DNA from: Desulfitobacterium dehalogenans ATCC 51507
GTDB lineage: Bacteria > Bacillota > Desulfitobacteriia > Desulfitobacteriales > Desulfitobacteriaceae
Length of the DNA stretch: 64,000 bases
Assembly: GCF_000243155.2 (NCBI RefSeq)
Contig: NC_018017.1
Coordinates: 992,001-1,056,000, forward strand
Direction of reading: 5' to 3'
Each line of letters opens with the position of its first letter. Within the stretch, counting starts at the first letter, position 1. The notes below the pieces were generated by a model. The model did not search any database. It was given only the letters and a program-made list of their open reading frames with translations, and was not told where the DNA came from. This document shows, in pieces, positions 9,039 to 17,507 of the stretch. The position numbers and the translations under genes were made by a program.

Positions 9039-10214
9039 TTATTGTGAGGCTATTTCTCCAAGGGTGACTTGTACCGCTTTCGTCTGTCCATTGCGAATAA
9101 AGGTCAGTGTCACTTTGTCGCCTACATTGTGCTTATAAATTTCCCCAATCAGTTCGGTGGAGTTTTCTACTGTGACATCATTGATATGTGTAATCACATC
9201 TCCCTCTTGGATTCCTGCTTTTCCGGCGGGTCCTTCAGGATTGACTTCATAGATATAGGCCCCAAGAGGCAGATTTTTCTCTTTTGCATAAAGAAGATAT
9301 TGATCACTGACCGAGACTAAAAGAGCCGGATGTTTGGCTACTCCATTTTCAACAAGTTGGGTGATTATGGAAGTGGCTTCACTTATAGGAATGGCAAAGC
9401 CCATACCTTCAAATCCATTCTCAGCGTATTTGGCTGAGTTAATGCCGATGATTTCTCCGTAGTAATTGACCAGAGGGCCACCGCTGTTTCCAGGATTGAT
9501 GGCGGCATCTGTTTGCAGCATATTATAGAGGGTGGATTCGCCGGACATCTGAAGAGTACGATTGGTGGCGGAGATAACACCTGCTGTTACAGAACGGGCA
9601 AACTCATTTCCTCCGGGATTCCCGATGGCAACGACAAATTCTCCCACTTCGATTTTGGAAGAGTCTCCGAGTTTTACTTCAGTGAGATTGCTGGTATCGG
9701 AGATCTGCAGGACTGCTAAATCCGTGCGAGAGTCTGAGCCGATAAGCTTTGCTTCAAGGTTTCGGCCATCACTAAGGCTGACTGTGATTTTTTTGGCATC
9801 CTCAATAACATGATTGTTGGTTACGATATAGCCGTTCTGAGCATCAATGATAAATCCGGAACCGGTTCCTGCTTCCACTAACTCGGAGCTCTGGGTATTG
9901 TTTCTGGAGCCTAAGCCAAATCCATACCTTTGGAGATTGGAAACAGTTTGGTAATTCGAGATTCCCACCACGGCGGGGCCTACTTCCTTGGCCACTTGAA
10001 CTACAGGGGAATTGGACTCATCAGTCTGGGTATTGGCGAGAAGGGTCACGGGACGATTGGTGTCCGCGGAATTTAGACTGGCTTGCGCTTCGATGGCACT
10101 GAGGGTCTCCGGGTAGACATATTGGAGAATCGATACGGATGAGACTCCACCAAGAAGAGCGCTGATAATACATAAAGCAGCTAAAGGGAGCAGCCGATTT
10201 TTTTTCTCACTCAT
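9039..10214 (-). CDS. htrA: HtrA/DegP-family membrane-anchored serine protease
   Basis: Quality-control protease of the cell surface, 391 residues. The start is set at 10214 (MSEKKNRLLPLAALC), preceded by AAGGAGGTT; a longer frame upstream has no family sequence. A signal anchor at residues 8-30 is followed by a trypsin-like domain with catalytic His135 (TNNHV), Asp165 (DLAVL) and Ser244 (GNSGGPL), then one PDZ domain near residues 290-385. This is the usual HtrA layout in Firmicutes. It is monocistronic and convergent with glnK. Stress control is expected but no CssR-type site was identified. Confidence 0.93.
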   Translation of the reverse strand: MSEKKNRLLPLAALCIISALLGGVSSVSILQYVYPETLSAIEAQASLNSADTNRPVTLLANTQTDESNSPVVQVAKEVGPAVVGISNYQTVSNLQRYGFGLGSRNNTQSSELVEAGTGSGFIIDAQNGYIVTNNHVIEDAKKITVSLSDGRNLEAKLIGSDSRTDLAVLQISDTSNLTEVKLGDSSKIEVGEFVVAIGNPGGNEFARSVTAGVISATNRTLQMSGESTLYNMLQTDAAINPGNSGGPLVNYYGEIIGINSAKYAENGFEGMGFAIPISEATSIITQLVENGVAKHPALLVSVSDQYLLYAKEKNLPLGAYIYEVNPEGPAGKAGIQEGDVITHINDVTVENSTELIGEIYKHNVGDKVTLTFIRNGQTKAVQVTLGEIASQ

Positions 10215-10398
10215 AGATTGAACCTCCTTGTGTATAGAGTCGCTGTGTAAAACTCTTCTTAATGACCTAAGTATAGGACATGACTCTGAGTCATACCTGA
10301 TTAGAAACTGAAAAAAAGCTGAAAATTTTATGATGATTTTATGAACATACTGCAATAAAAGAGTCATCCACTAATAGTATAACATTTCCATGATTAAT

Positions 10399-10441
10399 TA
10401 AAAAAACGGCTGAACATGTTCTGATAGACCATGTCAGCCGT
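10399..10441 (-). terminator. Terminator after the DUF1858 gene
   Basis: On the minus strand a 12-bp stem ACGGCTGA-CATG / CATG-TCAGCCGT with one bulged base is followed by a long T run. Confidence 0.85.
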
Positions 10442-10461
10442 TGCTTCCCTGCTTTAAAATG

Positions 10462-10659
10462 TTATTGGTTTTCGACAACCTTATTTAAATCCTTAATAAG
10501 GCTGGGGACATCAATTCCATGGGCTGTGGCACCTTGTTCAACATTTTCAAAACGAGCCGCCATACAGCCAAAGCAATGCATGCCGTATTTTTGAAAGACT
10601 TCTACCGTTTGCGGGTATTTTTCTACGACATCGGTAATTTTTTCAGCACCAGTAAGCAT
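10462..10659 (-). CDS. DUF1858 small protein (hybrid-cluster-associated disulfide family)
   Basis: A 65-residue protein starting after AAGGAGAG. It fits the DUF1858 / TIGR03980 family: ITDVVEKYPQTVEVFQKYGMHCFGCMAARFENVEQGATAHGID. The CxxC (HCFGC) is typical of this family, which is often found near or fused to hybrid cluster (prismane) and anaerobic redox proteins; no such gene is adjacent here. The role is presumably a redox or metal-binding accessory, not established. It has its own terminator. Confidence 0.85.
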   Translation of the reverse strand: MLTGAEKITDVVEKYPQTVEVFQKYGMHCFGCMAARFENVEQGATAHGIDVPSLIKDLNKVVENQ

Positions 10660-10850
10660 AGTTTTCTCTCCTTTTAACGCGTATTGGGTTTACCTTTAAT
10701 ATTGTACCTTATTAATGAAATATAACCCAAATATTTTTCAATATTTTTTAATAAGGTCGGTCTTTTTAATATATTCGTGATAGCATGAGATGGCTTATTT
10801 TTTTAAATCAGTGCGGATAAACTAGGGACAACGAAAGAGAGGGTTCTGCT

Positions 10851-11141
10851 ATGGATCAATTAATACTTATGGTGTTGGCTTTTGGTTTGGTTTCAATAGG
10901 GATAACCGTTCTTCTGGGAATAGGGGTATCAAGAATTAAGTTTCTGAAATATTTGCCGGGGGTTTTATGCCTGTTTTTATCCATGTACTATTATTATTTG
11001 GCTAGCGTTGTTCGAGCCGGTGAAGGATTTGAAGATTTGGGGAATTTCATACTGGCCATCTTCTTTTTTGCAGCTGCTTTTTTCGGCATAATAACCGCTT
11101 TAATCATGGAATATCGGGGCCGCAGTAAAGGAAGCAGATGA
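10851..11141 (+). CDS. Small three-helix membrane protein, YesK-like
   Basis: A 96-residue very hydrophobic protein with three predicted membrane helices (residues about 3-25, 31-52, 63-86) and a basic C-terminal tail (YRGRSKGSR). GAGAGGG precedes the ATG. Size and topology resemble YesK-type proteins of Firmicutes; no functional motif is recognised. It stands alone upstream of a tRNA gene. Confidence 0.55.
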   Translation: MDQLILMVLAFGLVSIGITVLLGIGVSRIKFLKYLPGVLCLFLSMYYYYLASVVRAGEGFEDLGNFILAIFFFAAAFFGIITALIMEYRGRSKGSR

Positions 11142-11235
11142 TAGGAATGGGAGCCTGGGGAATAGTTTTTCGCGACTTTTTTATGGATTTTCTCTTGCAA
11201 AACTATACCGATGGGTATATTATGATAAAGTACTT

Positions 11236-11311
11236 GCGCCACTAGCTCAGCTGGTAGAGCATCCGACTCTTAATCGGCAGGTCCTGGGTTCGAATCCCCG
11301 GTGGCGCACCA
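11236..11311 (+). tRNA. tRNA-Lys (anticodon CTT)
   Basis: 76 bases with encoded CCA. The acceptor stem is GCGCCAC / GTGGCGC, D arm GCTC..GAGC, anticodon loop CTCTTAA giving CTT, T arm CTGGG TTCGAAT CCCCG. The top anticodon pair (27-43) is mismatched. All other landmarks are canonical. Confidence 0.95.
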
Positions 11312-11355
11312 ATAAGTATTAACACGATTGACGTCGCAAAATAAAAGTTAAATGT

Positions 11356-11447
11356 TTTCTAGGGTTCCGCAGCAATCTTTGTTGGCTGGTCCGAGAGAAA
11401 ACTCACAGCCTGGCTGTGTCACGGAAGGATAAAAGCCTGGGAGAGAC
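11356..11447 (+). ncRNA. Guanidine-I riboswitch (ykkC type)
   Basis: The leader carries the hallmark conserved blocks of the ykkC/guanidine-I aptamer: CTAGGGTTCCGC, GGTCCGAGAG, then CACGGAAGGATAAAAGCCTGGGAG. The 3' edge of the aptamer shares bases with the 5' strand of the terminator that follows, so guanidinium binding should block termination and turn on the exporter pair downstream. This arrangement is established for the class; the ligand here is inferred by motif identity. Confidence 0.92.
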
Positions 11448-11475
11448 TGATTAGCAGTATCTCTCAGGCTTTTTA
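11434..11475 (+). terminator. Riboswitch-controlled terminator
   Basis: Stem AGCCTGGGAGAGA / TCTCTCAGGCT with loop, then TTTTAATTT. It overlaps the 3' side of the guanidine aptamer and so forms the OFF state. Confidence 0.85.
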
Positions 11476-11509
11476 ATTTGGGAAAAACTATAGTGGAGGA
11501 GGATCTTCA

Positions 11510-11851
11510 ATGAATAACCATTGGAATAGAGTATTTATTGCTGCTTTCCTGGAAGTGCTTTGGGTGATTGGATTAGCTCATTCCTACGATGTGTGGACAT
11601 GGATCGGAACGGTGATTGCACTTATTGTGAGCAATTATTTGATGATTACGGCAGGGCAAGTGCTCCCTGCAGGGACGGTCTACTCTGTTTTTGTAGGATT
11701 AGGGACGGCGGGCACCGTCATTTCCGAGATTTTCTTTTTTGGGGAATCGTTCAAATGGGAAAAACTCCTGTTGATTTTACTCCTATTAACAGGAGTGTTT
11801 GGCTTAAAAGCAGTTACAGCGGATAAGAGCAAAGAAGGAGTTGATTCCTGA
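11510..11851 (+). CDS. ykkC: SMR-family guanidinium exporter subunit
   Basis: A 113-residue four-helix small multidrug resistance protein, with the membrane-embedded glutamate near residue 15 (AFLEVLWVIGLAHS). GGAGGAGG precedes the ATG. It overlaps the next SMR gene by one base (TGATGG), giving a two-gene unit under a guanidine-I riboswitch. Paired YkkC/YkkD (GdnC/GdnD) SMR proteins export guanidinium in exchange for protons. The lengths (113 and 104) fit YkkC then YkkD. Export of other cations is possible but the riboswitch points to guanidinium. Confidence 0.88.
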   Translation: MNNHWNRVFIAAFLEVLWVIGLAHSYDVWTWIGTVIALIVSNYLMITAGQVLPAGTVYSVFVGLGTAGTVISEIFFFGESFKWEKLLLILLLLTGVFGLKAVTADKSKEGVDS

Positions 11852-12165
11852 TGGCTTGGTTTACTTTATTTTTCGCAGGTTTGTTTGAAGCATTTGGTGT
11901 GGCTATGATTAATCAATTGCAGATAAGCCGTAATTGGAAAACTGTCGGTCTACTAATTATGGGATTTGGAGCAAGCCTTGTTCTACTGGGTTATTCATTA
12001 CGATTTCTCCCTATGGGGACAGCTTATGCCATTTGGACGGGTATCGGTGTGGTAGGCGGTACTCTCATTGGCATGATCCGTTATCATGAATCAAAGGATT
12101 GGAGAAGAGTAGTGTTTATAACCATGATTTTAGGCTCGGTCATCGGCTTAAAGCTTATCTCATAA
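11851..12165 (+). CDS. ykkD: SMR-family guanidinium exporter subunit, partner
   Basis: A 104-residue SMR protein with the conserved glutamate at position 13 (AGLFEAFGVAMINQ) and four hydrophobic helices; the motif LPMGTAYAIWTGIGVVGG is typical of the Gdx/SugE branch. It starts at the last base of the preceding stop codon, so translation is coupled. It probably forms an antiparallel heterodimer with the first subunit. Confidence 0.88.
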   Translation: MAWFTLFFAGLFEAFGVAMINQLQISRNWKTVGLLIMGFGASLVLLGYSLRFLPMGTAYAIWTGIGVVGGTLIGMIRYHESKDWRRVVFITMILGSVIGLKLIS

Positions 12166-12258
12166 ATGGCCCAAAGGGCGAGTTTTTCCCCGTCTCATGG
12201 TATAATAAATGAAATAACAGGCGACTGTTATAAGATTTTCTTTTGAATGGAGGAAAAA

Positions 12259-13125
12259 ATGACTAGAAAATTGCCAACGTTTTTATCTGAAAACGAGAAT
12301 GGGTTATGGATGACGGAAGATGAACGGGAAAATTTGAAGATTGATTATCGGATTAAAGAGATTATTTTTGAAGAAAAATCGCCGATTCAGCATGTGATGA
12401 TTCTTGACTCTTATAGCTTTGGACGCATGTTGGTATTGGACGGAATCGTCCAAACCACTTCCATAGATGGTCATATTTATAACGAAACCATTTCCCATGT
12501 ACCGTTAAACATTCATCCCAACCCGAAGAAAGTATTGATTATTGGCGGTGGAGATTGCGGCGTTGCCAAAGAAGTCTGCCAATACTCCAGTGTCCAGCAA
12601 ATTGATGTGGTGGAAATCGATCAGGTGGTCGTGGAGGCCTGTCGAAAGTATCTGCCGGAAGTTTCTGGAGGGTTGTCTGATCCGCGGGTTCGGTTCATTT
12701 TTGAAGATGGAGTAAACTATGCACAGAATTCGCCGGCCATATATGATGTAATCATCGTGGATTCATCGGATCCCATTGGACCCGCCGAAGTATTAATTGA
12801 AAAGAACTTTTATCGGAGTCTATTCAATGCTCTGAAAGAGGATGGACTGATGGTCTGTCAAAGTCAATCGCCGATTTTCCATGGGGAAGCGATGGAACAG
12901 ATCTTTGCACGGATTGATGATATTTTTCCAAAAACAAAGATGTTTACGGCCGTTGTGCCTACATATCCCGGCGGTTTATGGAGCTTTACCTTAGGGTCAA
13001 AAAAATATACTGCTCCGAATTCTGTCAGGATTAGAGAACTTGATACTCTGTACATCAATGAGCAACTCCTTGAGAGCTGTTTTGCTCTCCCTGAATTCAT
13101 GATTAAACAGCTGAGTTTTCGTTGA
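12259..13125 (+). CDS. speE: Spermidine synthase
   Basis: Polyamine aminopropyltransferase, 288 residues, transferring the aminopropyl group from decarboxylated S-adenosylmethionine to putrescine. ATG 12259 is chosen over the in-frame ATG 12247 because GGAGG lies between them at ideal distance. The fold motifs are LVLDGIVQTTSIDGHIYNE, the glycine loop VLIIGGGDCGVAKEV, VEIDQVVVEACR, and the catalytic-loop IIVDSSDPIGPAEVL. No speD or speB is adjacent. A bidirectional terminator lies downstream. Confidence 0.93.
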   Translation: MTRKLPTFLSENENGLWMTEDERENLKIDYRIKEIIFEEKSPIQHVMILDSYSFGRMLVLDGIVQTTSIDGHIYNETISHVPLNIHPNPKKVLIIGGGDCGVAKEVCQYSSVQQIDVVEIDQVVVEACRKYLPEVSGGLSDPRVRFIFEDGVNYAQNSPAIYDVIIVDSSDPIGPAEVLIEKNFYRSLFNALKEDGLMVCQSQSPIFHGEAMEQIFARIDDIFPKTKMFTAVVPTYPGGLWSFTLGSKKYTAPNSVRIRELDTLYINEQLLESCFALPEFMIKQLSFR

Positions 13126-13222
13126 CCCGTTTTATTCTGAAAAAATATGCGTGCATTTGATGAAAGCATGGAGCAGGCAGATAGAAATTATCCAATGCAA
13201 AGGACATTATGACGATTGATAA

Positions 13223-13268
13223 AACGCTCGTAAAAGGGCCTCTAAGGGCTTTTACGAGCGTTCGTTTT
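13223..13268. terminator. Bidirectional terminator
   Basis: Long stem with arms ACGCTCGTAAAAG / CTTTTACGAGCGT (13-bp core) flanked by A run and TTCGTTTTCT. It separates convergent speE and the YheC/YheD-type gene. Confidence 0.85.
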
Positions 13269-13358
13269 CTCTCTGCTTAATGAACGTCTGGATTTAGTGT
13301 CTCGAGTTAAATAAAGCCGATTGCTGCTGGAATGATACCTCCGCTTTATTGCCTGTTC

Positions 13359-16300
13359 TCATGTTTGAGAAATTTGTCGTATGAGGAACTTTGCATAATC
13401 TAAAGGGTAGCCATAGACTTGAGAGCAGACTTCCTCTGTAGTTAACTCCTGATAGCCATGGGTATCAGGCTTACTATTGGCTTCAATTAGCCAAAGTTTC
13501 CCATATACATCTAAGCCTACATCCAGCCCTATTTCTCCCATAAGTCCGAAGGAGGATTCGAGAGCAAATAATACCTTCTTAGTAAACTTAGTTAACTGTC
13601 CCCAGGACAAGCTGGGATAGGGCATTACACTTTCCGGGACGACCAGAACTTCGTCGGCTCCGGCTGAATAATTCGTAACAATACCTCCTAAAGGTGCAAT
13701 CCGGTAATTAACTGCCGTAATAGTCCATTGCCCCACACTGTTTTTCTGGCATAATACCCGCATATCAAAAATTCTCTGGTTGATTTTAGCTAAACGTATT
13801 CCATTTTGTAAAATTGCATAGGTGCCTAATTGATCCTCTAAAAACTCATAGAGATCTGTAATACGATTGAATCGCCATTCGTCTAGCCTGGATCCGCCTG
13901 TGCGGCATAAATAGTGATCTTCTTGACGTTCAACCCTTAGTACTTGTGAACCATAGCTTCCATAATTACTTTTAACAAAGATAAACTCAAATTTATTCAA
14001 AAACTTTTCTAAATCCGTAAGTGAGAGTAAAGTTGTTTCAGGAATATACTCCCTTGTTTCCTTGAAAAAGGATACTGCTTCACAGGTTAGCCACTTGTCG
14101 AAATAACGAGCAGTATTAATAACTTGCAGATCATGATCTGCACGTAACCTTCGATTGCTCTCTTTTGCATCTAACAGCTTATCTAAATCAAGCGGAAATG
14201 TTGCCATATCATAAAGAACTTGGGGGAAGGGAAGATATTTTTGATTCCAATCTTTTTTAAGAGGGTCCAGATAGTAGGCAAGAACCAATTTTTTGTCCCA
14301 GTCAATTTGATCAAGGCAAAAATAGTAAAAGAAAATTCCTTTTTCTAATGCCAGCAAAGGAGATTTCTGCATCTCATAACTTTCATCGTAAAACGCGCTC
14401 GGTTCACGAGAAAGAGTCATACCGACAGTTGGCTGTAAAATTAACTGACGATCTGAGACCGAAATAAGACTGATATTTTCACCGTGGTAATAGGGAAGGT
14501 CAGCTAAAGCTTTATCGGATAAGAACATGGCATTTGGGTTTAAGTCCATTTTTTGGACTTTGATTTCTACTTCCACAGAGGAACAGCCTACCTGTAGGAG
14601 GATTCTCTGTCCTGACTTAAACTTGAACCCGTGGATTTGCTGTGGATTAAGAAAAAGGATTCTTGGGGACGGGTTCTGAATCAGTGACGACCAGTTCTGG
14701 GGAGCTAACCGAAAGGCATAGAGGCTACCGAGAAGATGAGAGGGCAAAGGCTTGGATTCAGGAATAATATTAAATCCACTTAAGGAAAAGCCAAGCAAGA
14801 TGGGGTTTTTATGAATAACTTTTGAAATTGCTTTGTCTTTCATATAATTAAAGCTTACCTTAAGAGGTCTTCCATTAACCTCAATAACCCATACCTTACC
14901 ATTAACATCAATTCCCAGGTCAATGCCTAATTCTCCAAGATAGCCGTATTTATCCTCCATTTTGTAGCCAATACTCTCAGAAAGGCGCTTGATATCTTGA
15001 AGGATCTGATCCTCTTTTAGCGGAAAAGATAGGGCTAGTACGTCCCTAAGCCTAAAAACTTTGCCGCCGCTGCGAGGGCTGGTGATGATACTTTCCACTG
15101 GAGCAATACGAGCGTTTAAAGCACTGACCATCCAAGCTGAATCCTTTTTTTGTAACATTACCCGTACATCAAAACGATTACCCAGAAAAGTGGCCAGTTG
15201 GATACTCTCCTGTAGTACATACTCATAATCGGGTAAGAGTATTTGAGTTAGCTTTTTGAGGAGATTTTCCCAATTTGGGCACACTATTTTTTCGTTTGAT
15301 TCTTCCCCTTGAAATTCAATAACAAAATTGCTATTCTTTTTTGTTACCTTAACGATGCCTTTACCTTTATACAGATCAACGGGCTTAATATAGATTGATT
15401 TTGCTTGATGAATCATTTGGGTAAGATTCTCTGGAGTATAGGGCATAAAGGGTGGGATGTGTTTTTTTATACCAGGATACTTAACTAAGTGCTCGTAAGT
15501 TTCTCTTTTCGCTATTTTCACAGCCTGATTGAATACCCTTATTGATAAGCCCTTGTTAACGATCATCTCTCTCAATGTCCGGGAAATCTCACGGCTATTT
15601 GTCCCGAAGCAGCGGTCATAAATAACTTCCGGCATAGGATAAGTGCACGGGGTCCAGACTTTGTCTTTATCCCAGTAATAGCCTTTAATTTTTCTCTGTT
15701 CCCAGTCAATATCGGAGAAAGTAAAGAAATAAACCAGCCCTCCATTTTCAGCTCCCCAGTTTTGAAGCCGCCAATAAACACTGTCCCAGTTCCCACAATT
15801 AAGGCGCTCAACTTTGTTCTGACTTATAAATACACCCACGAATGGACCGAGAATAAGATTAGAACCGTCACACTTCAAGTTAAGTCTGGTTCTGTCAGGG
15901 AGACCTAAGGCGATCAGAACCTCTTCAGTTAAGAAAAGAGTACTGACATTTTCATCATTCGGAAGAACGAGAACCTCTGCAGTGGTCTGTCGGAGCCCGG
16001 CTTTTAAGAGATAGTTATTGCTTTTAAGGTCGATATCGAGTAAATTCTTGGCTAATTTTAAAGCATTTGCATGGGTTGAGGTTTTCCGTATTTCCACAGA
16101 CCTGATAATTTTTGACGTATCGTCATTTTCGATATCTATTTTTGCCATCCCTTTAAATTGGCTTACCCGATCAAACCCAGCCAAATACCTTGCATATTCA
16201 AGGGGACGTTCATAGGCTGCAGCCGTCATCGCTTTATCGTTCAATCTCTCGATGCTCACTTTAAGGGGCTTGCCATTGACCTCGATTAACCAGACATCAC

Positions 16301-17507
16301 CGTTCAAGTCAACTCCCAGGTCGAATCCTAATTCAGCAAACAGGCCAAACTCTTTCTCAAGCATTTGGGCTATTTTCAAGGCTAAATTTAAAAGTGAAGT
16401 GGCAATTCTTTTCCGCTCACTCTTCGGCAGATCCTGCATCGCCTCATCATATGTGGCTACTCTTCCACCGCTTCGCGGACTCGAAATGACACTCTCTTTT
16501 CCAAATACTCGAGCAACTATCCCGGTTTGTTGCCATTGTCCAGTATCATTTTTTTGTAGAAGCAGGCGAAAATCAAAAGGATTTCCTTCATATTGACGAA
16601 GGGGAATAGCCTCTTGAATAACCATAGGTGCATTAAGGTAGTCACTGAGAACATTTAGAAGCTCTCCTGCATCCACACATTGGTGCTGATAATTTTCGGA
16701 ACCCCGTCGTTGTTCGGCGAGAAAGCCATTGGAATTATGAGTTACTTTTGTAACCCCCACTCCCTTGGACAAATTATTAGGCTTTATATAAGCAACTGGG
16801 AACTTACTGAGAAGTGATTCAGCGGTTTCAGGTTGGAAGATTGCCCATTGCGGAAGATGTTGGCGTAAAGTGTCATCTTGGGAACAGAGCTGGTATATTT
16901 CCATCTTCCCTAATCTAGGCAGGGCATTGATTACTGTTATGCCCTGGTTGAAAGAGGCGCATTGACTTCTTAACTTCATACCCTCCTTTCTGGATCCGGG
17001 ACCATAACAACGATCATAAATGACTTTAGGAATGGGCAATACTTGCTCTTTCCAGACGTGCGCAGACTTGGACGAATCTCTTACAACCCCCATGACTTCA
17101 CCTTTATCCCAGAGTATACGTTCCAGACTGAAAAAAACGGCCAAACCCTGATTGCGTTCCAGGATTTTCGAGTAATCATCATAAACAGTGATATCCTCTT
17201 GGGACAAAAGTTTTTGCAGTAGGTTTTCGCTTGTAAAAATCCCCACAAACGGTCCCAGGATCCATTCTCCAGGATGGACTTGTTTAATACGATACTCCAT
17301 TAACGTTATTGGTACGTTAAGCTCTTCGAACATTTTCTGGTCAAGGATATAGGTGTGATGGGTTTGACCTATGGTTTTTATTTTCATTTTACAGGATTTC
17401 ACACCATGATGAATTGTAAGCATTGGCTCACTTTTTAGGGAGGCAGTAAAAGTCCAACGCCCACTCGAGTCCTTTGACATAAGGATAGTTTCTGAAGTGT
17501 CAGTCAT
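13359..17507 (-). CDS. Triple-module YheC/YheD-family ATP-grasp protein
   Basis: YheC and YheD are endospore coat-associated proteins of Bacillus with an ATP-grasp-like fold, usually 350-450 residues. This 1382-residue protein contains three consecutive copies, roughly residues 30-450, 470-915 and 930-1380. Each copy repeats the same landmarks: GPFVGIF / GPFVGVF / QPTVGMT; VIYDRCYG (163) / VIYDRCFG (628) / VLYDMATF (1097); KPNNLSKGVG / KPVDLYKGKG / KSNYGSYGSQ; and the metal-binding end GFDLGVDLNGDVWLIEVNGKP / GIDLGIDVNGKVWVIEVNGRP / GLDVGLDVYGKLWLIEANSKP. Copies 1 and 2 are closer to each other; copy 3 has lost the DRC triad. The gene overlaps the upstream aminomutase gene by 8 bases, so they form an operon. 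The ligated substrate is unknown. Confidence 0.85.
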   Translation of the reverse strand: MTDTSETILMSKDSSGRWTFTASLKSEPMLTIHHGVKSCKMKIKTIGQTHHTYILDQKMFEELNVPITLMEYRIKQVHPGEWILGPFVGIFTSENLLQKLLSQEDITVYDDYSKILERNQGLAVFFSLERILWDKGEVMGVVRDSSKSAHVWKEQVLPIPKVIYDRCYGPGSRKEGMKLRSQCASFNQGITVINALPRLGKMEIYQLCSQDDTLRQHLPQWAIFQPETAESLLSKFPVAYIKPNNLSKGVGVTKVTHNSNGFLAEQRRGSENYQHQCVDAGELLNVLSDYLNAPMVIQEAIPLRQYEGNPFDFRLLLQKNDTGQWQQTGIVARVFGKESVISSPRSGGRVATYDEAMQDLPKSERKRIATSLLNLALKIAQMLEKEFGLFAELGFDLGVDLNGDVWLIEVNGKPLKVSIERLNDKAMTAAAYERPLEYARYLAGFDRVSQFKGMAKIDIENDDTSKIIRSVEIRKTSTHANALKLAKNLLDIDLKSNNYLLKAGLRQTTAEVLVLPNDENVSTLFLTEEVLIALGLPDRTRLNLKCDGSNLILGPFVGVFISQNKVERLNCGNWDSVYWRLQNWGAENGGLVYFFTFSDIDWEQRKIKGYYWDKDKVWTPCTYPMPEVIYDRCFGTNSREISRTLREMIVNKGLSIRVFNQAVKIAKRETYEHLVKYPGIKKHIPPFMPYTPENLTQMIHQAKSIYIKPVDLYKGKGIVKVTKKNSNFVIEFQGEESNEKIVCPNWENLLKKLTQILLPDYEYVLQESIQLATFLGNRFDVRVMLQKKDSAWMVSALNARIAPVESIITSPRSGGKVFRLRDVLALSFPLKEDQILQDIKRLSESIGYKMEDKYGYLGELGIDLGIDVNGKVWVIEVNGRPLKVSFNYMKDKAISKVIHKNPILLGFSLSGFNIIPESKPLPSHLLGSLYAFRLAPQNWSSLIQNPSPRILFLNPQQIHGFKFKSGQRILLQVGCSSVEVEIKVQKMDLNPNAMFLSDKALADLPYYHGENISLISVSDRQLILQPTVGMTLSREPSAFYDESYEMQKSPLLALEKGIFFYYFCLDQIDWDKKLVLAYYLDPLKKDWNQKYLPFPQVLYDMATFPLDLDKLLDAKESNRRLRADHDLQVINTARYFDKWLTCEAVSFFKETREYIPETTLLSLTDLEKFLNKFEFIFVKSNYGSYGSQVLRVERQEDHYLCRTGGSRLDEWRFNRITDLYEFLEDQLGTYAILQNGIRLAKINQRIFDMRVLCQKNSVGQWTITAVNYRIAPLGGIVTNYSAGADEVLVVPESVMPYPSLSWGQLTKFTKKVLFALESSFGLMGEIGLDVGLDVYGKLWLIEANSKPDTHGYQELTTEEVCSQVYGYPLDYAKFLIRQISQT

